Source: Pythium myriotylum (Eukaryota > Oomycota > Peronosporomycetes > Pythiales > Pythiaceae). Taken from it: 64,000 bases of DNA. The position numbers and the translations under genes were made by a program. The stretch is from assembly GCA_023091665.1 (NCBI GenBank), contig JALJCQ010000015.1, positions 2,976,001 to 3,040,000 on the forward strand, in the 5' to 3' direction. Positions 48,301 through 56,784 of the stretch are shown piece after piece. Under the pieces are notes generated by a model. The model searched no databases. It had not been told where the DNA came from and worked only from the letters and a program-made list of their open reading frames with translations. Positions within the stretch are counted from its first letter, which is position 1; each line of letters opens with the position of its first letter.

Positions 48301-49842
48301 GCGGTGCGGGTGGTTCGTACCCGGGCGCAGGGCCACGTCTCTGAGCTCAGACCGCTCCAGGACGACACGTTTGAGTGGCCAACCGTGGCCGCCGTGACCG
48401 CCGCACAGCAACTACAGCTCAGGGACCTGGATGGTACCGATTATGCACGAGAGGGCGAAATGATTCTAGTTGACGGCAAGTTGTGGATCCCTACGACAGA
48501 CAACGAGCTACTCCAACGCATTCTGATCGTCGCACACTGCGGTGTCCAAGGCCACCGCGGCGAGGACATCATGTTGAACCAGCTGAATCAACACTACTCT
48601 ATAGACCGTGCAACTCGGCACGTGCGTCGGTTCCACCAGAAGTGCTTGCTGTGCAAGCACATTAAGGGCGGGAAGCTCGTGCAGCGCCATTGGGGCGACT
48701 ACAACGCAGCAACTGAGCGCAACGAGGTGCTCCACATGGACTATCTGTTCATGGGGCCATCATACGGCACCGAAAAATATCTCCTTGCCCTCAAGGACGA
48801 ACTTACCCACTTTTGTGGACTGGTGCCCTGTGACTCACCAACAAGTGACACCGCTGCAGAAGCCATCCTTGACTGGTACAAGCGTTACGGGGCAGCCAAG
48901 AAATGGCAATCCGACCAAGGCAGCCATTTTAAAAACGCCCTCATGGCTACGTTGAGTGAGCGGCTAAAGGGGGTCCAGGCGTTCACTCCAGTCTACTCCC
49001 CATGGTTGAATGGTACGGTTGAGCGTCTCAACCGCGATATACTACAGGTGATCCGCGCACTGCTTCTAGAGGCGCAACTGGACACGAAGAGCTGGCGCTA
49101 CATCCTTCCTATAGTGCAAGCGAATTTGAATCATGCTCCCGTCGCAAGCCTGGCCGGCAGAGCTCCGGTCGAGCTCTTCACGGGTCTGTCCGCAGCGACT
49201 GCGCTCGACACGATCCTCCGCCCGACTGTGGCGAGCGATGAGCTCAGCGTACGCGCGATCGACGTCGTGGTGGCGGCTCCCGCGCTGGATAAACTGCGAG
49301 CTAGCCTCGCAGGGTGGCACCGGGACGCGGTGGACGCCAAGGAGAAGCGCCGCCTCCAACAGATGGCCAGCAAGAAGCACGGGACCACTAGCAACTTCCA
49401 TGTCGGAGACTATGTACTCTGGTCACGCGTTGACAGCCGTCTGGACGGCAACAAGCTCATGGTCCGCTGGGTGGGCCCTTTCCGCGTCGCTGAGACGCTC
49501 CCTTACTCTTACGTGATCCAACACATATTGACCAACGAGCGCTACGAGGTCCACGCGACGCGTCTCAAGTTCTACCACGATGCGAGTCTCAACGAGACAG
49601 AAGAGATCCGCCGCCATGTCGCCCACCAGGGGCTCACCATGGCCGTCCGCGAGATCCGCGATCATCGCCGCAACAACACCACACGCCAGTGGGAGCTTTT
49701 GGTGGCGTGGCGTGGCCTTGAAGCCGACGAAGACTCGTGGGAGCCACTCCAGGACATGTACTCGGATGTGCCTGTGCTCGTGCGCGCCTACATCACGGCT
49801 CAGGATGTACCCGTACTTGAAAATGCCATTGCCCACTTGTAA
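45340..49842 (+). CDS. Gypsy gag-pol polyprotein with chromodomain
   Basis: This 1500-residue polyprotein starts at the ATG at 45340. Gag ends with a CCHC knuckle (CWHCKGDHWLRDC, from residue 277). The protease active site is DTGA at 343-346. Reverse transcriptase has WIDDVV with the two catalytic aspartates at 684-685. RNase H begins FTDASD (D844). Integrase has an HHCC zinc-binding region (H1066, H1072, then CLLC) and a DDE core (MDYLF, SDQGSHF, NGTVERLNRD). The C-terminal ~60 residues form a chromodomain (VREIRDHR, WELLVAWRG, DSWEPL), which in chromoviruses directs insertion to certain chromatin. Nothing is broken, so the copy could be functional. Confidence 0.95.
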   Translation: MPPGRVDKDGDVEMNAPPVFEYIKAPRLTSWDQPSLVQWHRDRLQYERRIVERCAVTNEAVEAVMASVRSSIETRLLDQLFKYILRVDEELATDEEIMNKIKQRCNELQNRHVPDIDDLFRRHLKMNMSMADVEARLVNYFGDFDRIIEEKGLKDPLGTTSSTADDYKNKMKDRCRILTANLEPPALRTEVQRLVAFQHRAAKTSDLALFDLVLERAREQQNYHVMSAEANGRRQVESRRSAPRAAAPAGAATLPTPQPPRTVPFLTEASRAPRTGCWHCKGDHWLRDCPTASEEDKKAATAAMRKVKAARHVQVKTLRVAGSEPGRSMVIINDVFELPFVADTGAECNLIPRQAVNEMRDLDILPTYKKLDEPVTIETAGGKRDLCSHKCEVDLKIGTPAGNVNVRRVSCLVLEGNDDSFLMGRPTLESLGIDVDGMFEQLARRQADDGDDIPGGVIIGEDREGEIEALMHGMLSDAINNGFPPRLLPRLKTLLWSFSDIFRVRLGPDAAADVDPLRVTFKEDTPPYRCRQRRYPEAQSEFMRKYVEDLERFGMIKKNNHSKWASATILVKKSGSENDFRIVNDYRPVNAMTVPIAGTMPDLAKAKDRVRGAKALGKFDLFKGFWQFPLDPSCQEQFSFMTDDGVYTPLRVPQGAMDSPLHFQSQMQTVFADELYHSVIIWIDDVVVYGSSDEDYLDNLRAFFLKLRRYNLRLSAPKSTVYAKSVTWCGRVISGDGMQQDPDRVKALTSLPLPANAGELQYFLCAAGWMRESVVDYARIFEPLQHKLDLSLKNHSKKAREAKKVTLSWSDEEIDSYENAKRVLASPNELVFPHADAEVCLFTDASDLGWAAIVTQVRQWDASEPVVQQKHELLICKGGCFRGAQVNWSVIEKEAYPIVRACGDLEYLLQRPNGFRMFCDHANLIKVFDNDTEMKQHVRGKLQRWSFKLVGLKYEIEHIRGSDNVWADMVSRWGPRAEREHEHEREVAVRVVRTRAQGHVSELRPLQDDTFEWPTVAAVTAAQQLQLRDLDGTDYAREGEMILVDGKLWIPTTDNELLQRILIVAHCGVQGHRGEDIMLNQLNQHYSIDRATRHVRRFHQKCLLCKHIKGGKLVQRHWGDYNAATERNEVLHMDYLFMGPSYGTEKYLLALKDELTHFCGLVPCDSPTSDTAAEAILDWYKRYGAAKKWQSDQGSHFKNALMATLSERLKGVQAFTPVYSPWLNGTVERLNRDILQVIRALLLEAQLDTKSWRYILPIVQANLNHAPVASLAGRAPVELFTGLSAATALDTILRPTVASDELSVRAIDVVVAAPALDKLRASLAGWHRDAVDAKEKRRLQQMASKKHGTTSNFHVGDYVLWSRVDSRLDGNKLMVRWVGPFRVAETLPYSYVIQHILTNERYEVHATRLKFYHDASLNETEEIRRHVAHQGLTMAVREIRDHRRNNTTRQWELLVAWRGLEADEDSWEPLQDMYSDVPVLVRAYITAQDVPVLENAIAHL

Positions 49843-49917
49843 CACCATGGTTACAAATCAGCTGTGACGAACATGGATACATTTCGGTGATTTTGAGTGA
49901 TCGACTTTGGGGGGTGT

Positions 49918-50377
49918 TGTGGAGTGTCGACCTTCACTCAGCATGTTCAAGCCGATCACTCGGCCAGCAACCACTATCGTAGCAACCATTCCCAACAGCA
50001 TGAACAGCAACAACCAACAGCATCAACAACCAATAGCATGAACACTACAACAGCATGAACAGCATTATCAGGATCAGCATCATCAGGAACAGCATCATCA
50101 TGATCAGCACCATCATGATCAGCACCATCATGATCAGCACCATCATGATCAGCACCATCATGAACGGCATCATTTTGCCCGCAGCACGAGTGCGCCTGGC
50201 AGCAGCAGCATCATCACGGCGCGACTCATCAACTCGCCACAGAGGACGCCCCATGGTCCCCATGAGGGCGCCCTCTTCCATGTACCCCAGCGGCAGTAGG
50301 AACTAGGACCAAACTTGTGGCGACAAAATATACTCACTTGCAAACTTGCATCGCAACCAGCACCTGGACATACCATA
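49918..50377 (+). repeat. 3' LTR
   Basis: This 460-bp repeat is identical to 44796-45255, followed directly by the target duplication ATGGG at 50378-50382. Confidence 0.95.
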
Positions 50378-51611
50378 ATGGGGAGTTTATGGGTTTCAAG
50401 CACTCCATCAGCTGTTACTTTCGAACCGGCAATTGCGATCGTCAAGCTCTTTGCATCCCGAGCAACCGGCACGAGGTCTTTCATCCACAGTTGCCGAGGA
50501 ATCCTATAGGCCACGCCGTCATTGCCATCCACCAAGTCACCCTTCCCACAGGATGGCTCTTTACTGAACACTTGGGGGAGAACAAGGTTGCGCAAAACGG
50601 TGTTGGCCATCGGGTTGTTTGGTTGTTCTTCAGGGAACGACTGGTACATCGTTGTCGTCGAGCTGAGATTTGGTCCAGCGATCGAGAGGTCTTCGGCCGT
50701 GATGCCCAACTTGACCCGTTGTTCTCGCACTTGAACGTTTACTGCACTGAGCCCATTTGCGAGCAGATACATGGTCCCACCACCAATCGCGGCCGCTGCG
50801 ACCGTCACTCGCCAAGACCTGCCTATTCGGAGGATGTCATTCGCCATGAGTCGCAGCACGATCACCTGAACTAAGAGTGCCGCAAACATCTCCAGTGGTC
50901 GCTCGATTGCTGCCGTGACTGAGCCCGAGTACGAGTTGTACTTCTCCAACAAGTCTTCTTGCTCCGAAATCGAGACTGCTTTGCGTTCAAAGCTGTCGAT
51001 CACAACGCCGCGGCCACTGAAGATGATGGTGAAGGCAAGAACAGCGCCAATCGTTACAGCGCTCAACAACGCGAGGCGGGTATGTCGAATAGCGATGCGG
51101 ATCATAAGCAGGTCGCTTGGGGGCTCATGCCAACTATCTGGGTGGGAGCCACCATCCGAGTTGGTGGTGTCCACAGTCACTGACTCTTGTAATATAGCGA
51201 GCGACTCGCATGTCTCGAGCTTGCGGATCTTGGCAGCACGGGCAGTGTCGTGGGTTGGAGATGGCATGAGATTGGTACAAGTATAAGTGAGCTCATTACT
51301 CGAGCGACTCGTGCTCATGGACACAACAGGGTGAGTGAGTCGACAGCATCTGGATGTCGATCACGATAACACCTCTTACCCCTACCCTATGATTGGTCTT
51401 CCCTGGAGCCAAACCCCCCGACTCTCAGTTCATAATCGATTTCATTTATGTTCCCTTTGCCATGTCGACAAACTCCGACCTCGACCAGCATCAAAGACGA
51501 CTGTGTAGAGCTAACCGCTCTTCAATGCTCGAAGATGTGATTCGGCTTCATGACGAGCGGTAGTTTTCCATTTCTGTTCGATGTCGTTCTTCAAAAATCG
51601 CGGCGAGAGAC

Positions 51612-51642
51612 CAAGATGTGTGGCCAATGGCCACACATCTTG
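51612..51642. repeat. Palindrome, 15-bp arms
   Basis: CAAGATGTGTGGCCA at 51612-51626 and its complement at 51628-51642 are separated by one base. Confidence 0.85.
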
Positions 51643-52302
51643 TCTCCTAACAAACTTGGCCAGCCCAAATTTATGGAAAATGGAGCCCCAGCCATTGTTA
51701 CCGTAGTTGTGCTCAATGGACTTCACCGTCATCTTCGTGGAAAACGAATTTTTTAAGAATTCTATCCAGAGCAGACTGGCCTACAGTATTTGCAACAAAA
51801 TAAAATCGTCAGGAATCAGCGACAACCTGTTGACGGATCTCTTTCGTAGATACTGCACAGTTCGCACTGAATCACGGGTGAACACGGTCATCCAAGAAAA
51901 AATCGCATGATGCGTACTGCAGCGTGTCACCCTTTCTCAACCGAACCAAGACGATCATCGTCATCCGAGATAGCACCATTTACCGTACACATTCACTTGT
52001 ACCTCGTTTGCCTCACAGAAAAGTGTACTCACTGCAGTACTGTAAGCCCACAATTATGATGAAGACGAAGGTGAAGTCTAATGGGCGCATTAAATTTACC
52101 ATCAAAGCTGGGGGTTCGGTGGTGTGCTTCCTTGTCTTTTTATTCGTGGGTCGACTTAGCTGGTTTGCCCGGGTCGTAAATCGGAGTGCGCGAGCCGTAG
52201 CAGGTGAGAATGGCAGATCCGGCTATTTAGTGAGGTAGTGAATTTGACTGGATTTGTCGGTGGTTTACCAGTGTGTTCGCATGGCGTTGTAAGCGCGCAG
52301 GG

Positions 52303-52359
52303 CAGTACGTGGCCGATCCACACCATGTGCAGCACATCATGTGGATCGGCCACGTACTG
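52303..52359. repeat. Inverted repeat, 20-bp arms
   Basis: Perfect 20-bp arms at 52303-52322 and 52340-52359, containing GTACGTGGCCGATCCAC, surround a 17-nt loop. Confidence 0.87.
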
Positions 52360-52599
52360 GCCATGCACATGGGTACGGATCTTTCTGACTCTGTCTCTGC
52401 CTCGCCATGCATGTGTACATAGGAACAGACATAGCTGCAGAATTCTCGAATGCATATTCTTGAATGACCTGGAGCTCTCCGTGGGCACCAAGCCCGAGAG
52501 CTCCACAGCGAGTGCTAAGCACCACAGCACAGACAAAACAGAATATAATTTGCCATCAGCTTAGCATTCCGTCCCGGTACGACCACACATGCTGGCACC

Positions 52600-53076
52600 A
52601 TTGGCTAGTGATAGAGCGGTTGGAGTGTGTCATTCTTGGGAGGTCGGTATGCACGCGCTTGGCGAAATATGAGTGTGTTGGCTTCTTTAACAGTGAGGAC
52701 ATGCCATCCGTTCTCCACTGCTGCTTGGAGCCCATCAATGAGCCCTCGGCACTCCGCTTGGTTGTTGGTAGTCGTAGAAACAACCAACCAGGTTGCGGAG
52801 CTCCAGAGGACCGCCGGGGTGGAGTCCTCAGCGGTTGGCTCCCCCTGGCCCTGGCTTGCCGCGCGAACCACAGTCGGAGAAGAGCACGCGTGTTGGCGCC
52901 GCGAGCGCGGGGATATGGTCGTTCGGCTACTCAGTTGTATAGAGGATGTTTCTAAAGCAGACGATGATATTCGTAGCGTAAGCAGGTGTGTCCGGGTCTT
53001 GTTCCAGCCGGTGCTGCAGCGTGTCGAGCACGCGTTGGCAGCTTATCTTGTGCACTCCCACCGCCTGCTGGATTGA
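52600..53076 (-). pseudogene. LINE retrotransposon relic (RNase H region)
   Basis: Read on the minus strand, an open stretch from ~53076 (QQAVGVHKISCQ and onward, ending in a stop near 52935) is followed by FSDCGSRGKPGPGG near 52882, an RNase H first-strand motif. A shift into another frame then gives TTTNNQAECRGLIDGLQAA near 52770 and RAYRPPKNDTL further on. The order and phrases match the RNase H domain at the end of many oomycete LINE polyproteins. It is broken by at least one stop and one frameshift, and no reverse transcriptase is left nearby. Confidence 0.6.
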
Positions 53077-54063
53077 CCAGGCACACGACTTCACAACCGC
53101 TTGCAGGACTTAAATCGGTCCAGCTTCTATATCGTCGTTATGCTCACAATTATACCGGCGCTTGTCTGACTGTAGTGGAGTTGGCAGGGTTAACACGGTT
53201 TCGAAGAGTTTCGGATGGAAGACTTCGCATCGCCTGCCGATGGCGCTTCCTGTTAACGATGAAGAAAGCTGCTGAAGTCTATCGTGTTAGATCAGTGTGG
53301 AAATAAAGCTTCATGTGCTGGGAAACGTCGTCGGGGATGCTGGCTGCCGGGGCGAGATGCATAACACTTGGACAACTACGCGGATGGGTTGGGCTGGTTG
53401 ATCATTCTATTAGACTGGAGAAGCCAGATCACACATGACTCTGTACAGTAGTTAGCGACAGCTGAGCAAAGACTCAGTTTTAGTCGCTCGTGGGTTACGC
53501 GAAGCCGACTCAGCTTCAGTCCATTCCTGACATCCATCAGTCGACCATGGAAGTGAGGTTCACTGATCGTCGATCTGCTGCATATCTGAGTACGGTCAAG
53601 GGTAAGACATTGATTGATTCGATCGTTCAAAACCACCAGCTCTACAGCATCTCTTTTCAAGTGTGTCGGTGTATACAGTGCCCTAAATGAGCTCGGAAAC
53701 GATCCGAAAGCTGTTCATGTGTGTCAAGATGGAGAGACTGGATTCGGCTGTGTTGTGCCCTGTACATACAGTGTTGACACTGTAGACGACAGTGCCCAAC
53801 TTAATCTTTCAGTCATCCATGCGTTGACCAGTCATGCAAGAACGCCCAAACAACTGACATGCGATGCATCGCGCTCCTCCCGGAATCAGAGCTTGCGTCC
53901 CTTTCCATTGGAAGGGGACGTCATCGGAGGGTGTGACGACAACAGACCCTCCGATGATGTCGTTGTGCGCATGCGAATCCTCAGCGACTTAGTTCTTTGC
54001 TTTCCACATTCTCTTTTTTGCCTCGAGCAGCTCAACACCCAAGTCCACGGACGAAGAAGAATA
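53077..54063. other. Intergenic region with a 12-bp hairpin before carboxypeptidase 4
   Basis: No gene was seen. A perfect inverted repeat (TCATCGGAGGGT at 53921-53932, complement at 53946-53957) lies 107 bp before the ATG at 54064. The plus-strand open frame that enters the peptidase from 53614 is only an upstream extension. Confidence 0.5.
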
Positions 54064-55668
54064 ATGCGTCTCCCGTCGCTTGTGATCGCAGCTGCCGTTT
54101 CAACTGCCAGCTTGGCCAGCCAGTCCTCATTGCTCGTCCAGGCACAAACCAACACGACTATCTTCAAATATCGCACCTACAGCCAGATCGTCGATTCGAT
54201 CCTCGCGCTCGAGGCCAAGTACCCGCAGTTCGTCGAGGTCTTCACGGCTCAGGACCGATATGGTATCCCCAAACGCCAGGAGTTGCTGTGTACTCGCAAT
54301 GGCAAACCAGAGCCATGTCTCCACTACGTGGTCAAGATCACGGACGAGGCCTCGCTGCCTGATCCAGCTCGTCCCGAGGTTTTCTTCAGCGGCGCTCTCC
54401 ACGGGAACGAGCGCGTCGGTCCTCAGGTAGTAATGGCACTCGCCTAGCTTTTGGTCGACCATGCGAGTCGCCCTGACGGCAACCCGTGGATCAAGCGTCT
54501 TGTAAGGACACGCACCATCGTGATCATGCCGACGACCAATGCCGAAGGCTACGACAAGAACAAACGCACCGAGGGCAAGACCGATCCGAACCGCGACTTC
54601 CCGTACTCGAAGGGCTCCACGTGCTTCGAAACCATCGTCGCGCGTGCCGTGAACGAGGTGTGGCGTGACCATCTCTTCCAGCTCGCCATCACATTCCACG
54701 GTGGCGCACAGTCGATCACGTACGAGTGGGGCTCGACAAACCACGCCATCCCACCGATCGGCTCCCAAAAGTCCCCGGACGACCACGCGCAGGTTCAGGT
54801 AACCACGGGCCTCTCGCGTTTCGGCGGCAAGTTTGCTGACTTTACGAATGATTACTACCCCACGGGAACCATGAACGAAGTCGTCTTCCCCGTAGACGGT
54901 GGCATGGAGGACTGGGGTTACGCCGCGTCCTGGGAGAACCAGTTCACGACGCCGAAGCCAATCGGAGTGTGCAACCCGACAACTTACGGTGGCTACCCGG
55001 CCGAAAAGTCGATCTACAACAACGCGACGCACCGTGCGTTCAATATCCTCGTGGAAATGAGCTTCGACCACACGAACTTGGAGAGTACCCTGGGTGACTC
55101 GGTACCTCTTTCTGACGAGGCTCTCGCAGACTCTTGGCCAGCGACAAGGAATCTCGGCCACGTGCCACGCAATGTCCGATTGGCTCTGATGTACATCGAT
55201 GTCGTCCAGCCATACGTCCAGTGGAAGAGCGCACCGACCACTGGAGTGGCCAACTCGGCGGTCAAGTTCAACTGGGAGGTTCTCGGTGCTTTCACGGTTG
55301 ACAGCACGCAGCTCAAGATCTCCAAGACCCCGGACTTCGCCACCGTCGAGAAGACCGTCGAACAGAAGGGAGTCACGCGCTGGTACCACCCTGACATGAA
55401 GACGTCGACCGCCACTAACAAGGGTCTCTTCTCGCACGACGTGACGTTCCTCTCGCCTGGTGTGTACTACGTGCAGGCGGTGGCGACGGTGGACCAGGAT
55501 TGGCAGAAGCAGGGTGTGGGCAAGGACTTGCCGTCTCCGAACGTGAAGCCTCAGACGCACGTGGTGAACGGCCGCACGAATCCGAACTGGTTCTACAGCA
55601 ACAATGGCAAGATCGTGAAGGGCCAGCTCGAGTGGACTTCGCCGGTGGTCAAGGTTGTTGTTGGATAA
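54064..55668 (+). pseudogene. M14 carboxypeptidase 4 with one in-frame stop
   Basis: This is a fourth secreted carboxypeptidase with a signal peptide (VIAAAVSTASLASQ) and all M14 motifs: HGNE (H113, E116), DPNRDF, TFHGG, MEDWGY, and LVEM in place of LIET, where the catalytic Glu is kept. Codon 128 is TAG at 54445-54447, where the other copies have GAG in ALAELL, so a single G-to-T change truncates it just after the first zinc ligands. No other lesion is seen in 535 codons. The last 490 bp (55174-55663) are identical to carboxypeptidase 3. It could be a very young pseudogene, a polymorphic null allele or a sequence error. I favour a real nonsense change, since the base is not in a homopolymer. 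Confidence 0.88.
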
Positions 55669-56784
55669 TGCGGTCTCTCATCAGATGCTCTAGTGATGGT
55701 GAGGAGGCCCGAATATGTTTTAGTACAGTTCTTGACAAGGAGGCCTTAGGTTGGTCCTCACCAAATAGATGTACGAGCTTTGTCACGATAGCTATTAATA
55801 GCGCGTTTTTTTCGAATCAATCCAGTGGACTGGATTGGAAGCCTGATGAGCTCATTTGTTGTCCACATACAAGTGTTTGCCATCAGCGCTCCAAAGTGGT
55901 CAGGACCTATCATCAATTATCATATAGCATCTCACCCACAACCTGAAACTCTGAATGCATGTTGATGAAGTACCTGGTCCTAGCAGGTCAACAAACGGCA
56001 CTGAGGTGCATCAACTGCGACATCCTTCGGCTTCTGAACCAGATCCGCTCGTCCAGCTTCCACTCGCGCGCTCTGCAGGTGCGAGCAATCAAGTTGCTGT
56101 TTAGCTACGTACAGGGCATGATAAAATACCCTCGACCTTAGAGTCAACACGTTGTGTTGCCGCAAGCTCGAGTGGTCCATCACGGACTCTGACTAAACTC
56201 GCTCGCTGGTTTCATCTTCAAGTAGACAACGATGAGTATCGCCGAGATCAGGGCAGAGACCAGGTGTTGTGCTTGCGTTGCTAGTACCGTACTCATCTTC
56301 CCTTTAGCGGTTTCACTTGTACTCATCAAGTTGAAGTAGATGAGCTGAGATCGTGCAGGACGGTCTCAACTTTCCTTCTCGAATTGAATCCCTCCCCATT
56401 CTGTTTTGCTTGAAATGGATGAAAACGCTCGTTTTTATGACGAGGAGATCGTCATAACAAATGATTGAGTGTCTCCAGTTCACCACGAGAATTCTCATCC
56501 TTATAATGTCATGCTGTTGATCAAGAACGGCTTTATGCTTGAAGAAAGCCGTTCCAACGTTCTGCTATCGTCGCACCGATGGCCCGTAAACACAGACTCA
56601 ACAACCTCGAGCATGGTTCTCCGGGAGACAATTCGTACTAGTCTTCTTTGTCCCAGTAGAACTGGACAAGGACCCCTTACAACCACGCCGAGGGGTCACG
56701 GTATTTGTTGAGAAGCATTCTCGGAATCCTCAGTTCCAATTTGTCCCTGTGACCTCCAAGCAACACTCCTCAAGCCAAGTCACC
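55669..56784. other. Intergenic, 1.1 kb
   Basis: The spacer lies between carboxypeptidase 4 and P450 copy 2. It contains a perfect 10-bp hairpin (GAACGGCTTT at 56525-56534, complement at 56545-56554). A short plus-strand stretch near 56050-56120 faintly resembles a Copia polyprotein, but not enough to call. Confidence 0.5.

Larger units (their letters stand above)
44796..50377 (+). mobile_element. Complete Ty3/gypsy chromovirus-type LTR retrotransposon
   Basis: The element is 5582 bp with 460-bp LTRs that I read as identical, a 5-bp target duplication (ATGGG) and one uninterrupted gag-pol frame. The domain order protease, reverse transcriptase, RNase H, integrase, chromodomain defines Ty3/gypsy. 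The G-rich run just before the 3' LTR (49908-49914, TGGGGGG) is the candidate polypurine tract. The bases after the 5' LTR (from 45256) show no obvious tRNA primer site, so priming may be by a less common tRNA or by self-priming. Identical LTRs and an open frame indicate a very recent, possibly still active copy. Confidence 0.95.
43194..51267 (-). pseudogene. Large membrane protein copy 2, disrupted by a gypsy retrotransposon
   Basis: This is a paralogue of the 824-residue membrane protein. The 5' part runs from the ATG at 51267 (MPSPTH, as in copy 1) down to 50378. The 3' part runs from 44795 down to 43194. Between them sits a complete LTR element of 5582 bp, flanked by a 5-bp duplication (ATGGG, 44791-44795 and 50378-50382). 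Without the element and one duplicate, the two halves are in the same reading frame, and I see no other stop. Disruption therefore seems to be this single recent insertion. The last ~400 bp are nearly identical to copy 1. An allele without the element may exist. Confidence 0.92.
51268..52599. other. Intergenic region with two strong palindromes
   Basis: About 1.3 kb upstream of membrane protein copy 2, without a credible gene. Close to the ATG the minus strand reads GCTCACTTAT, a likely initiator. Two inverted repeats are listed separately. A third, weaker one (GGAGCTCTC with GAGAGCTCC) is at 52470-52503. Confidence 0.5.

Noticed and set aside
54127..55560. 477-codon minus-strand frame over carboxypeptidase 4
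   Set aside because: It is antisense to M14 coding sequence. A similar antisense frame covers part of carboxypeptidase 3, as expected from shared GC-rich codon use.
55960..56140. Possible Copia polyprotein fragment (RAIKLLFSYVQGM)
   Set aside because: One short phrase only, with no neighbouring reverse transcriptase, integrase or RNase H motif.
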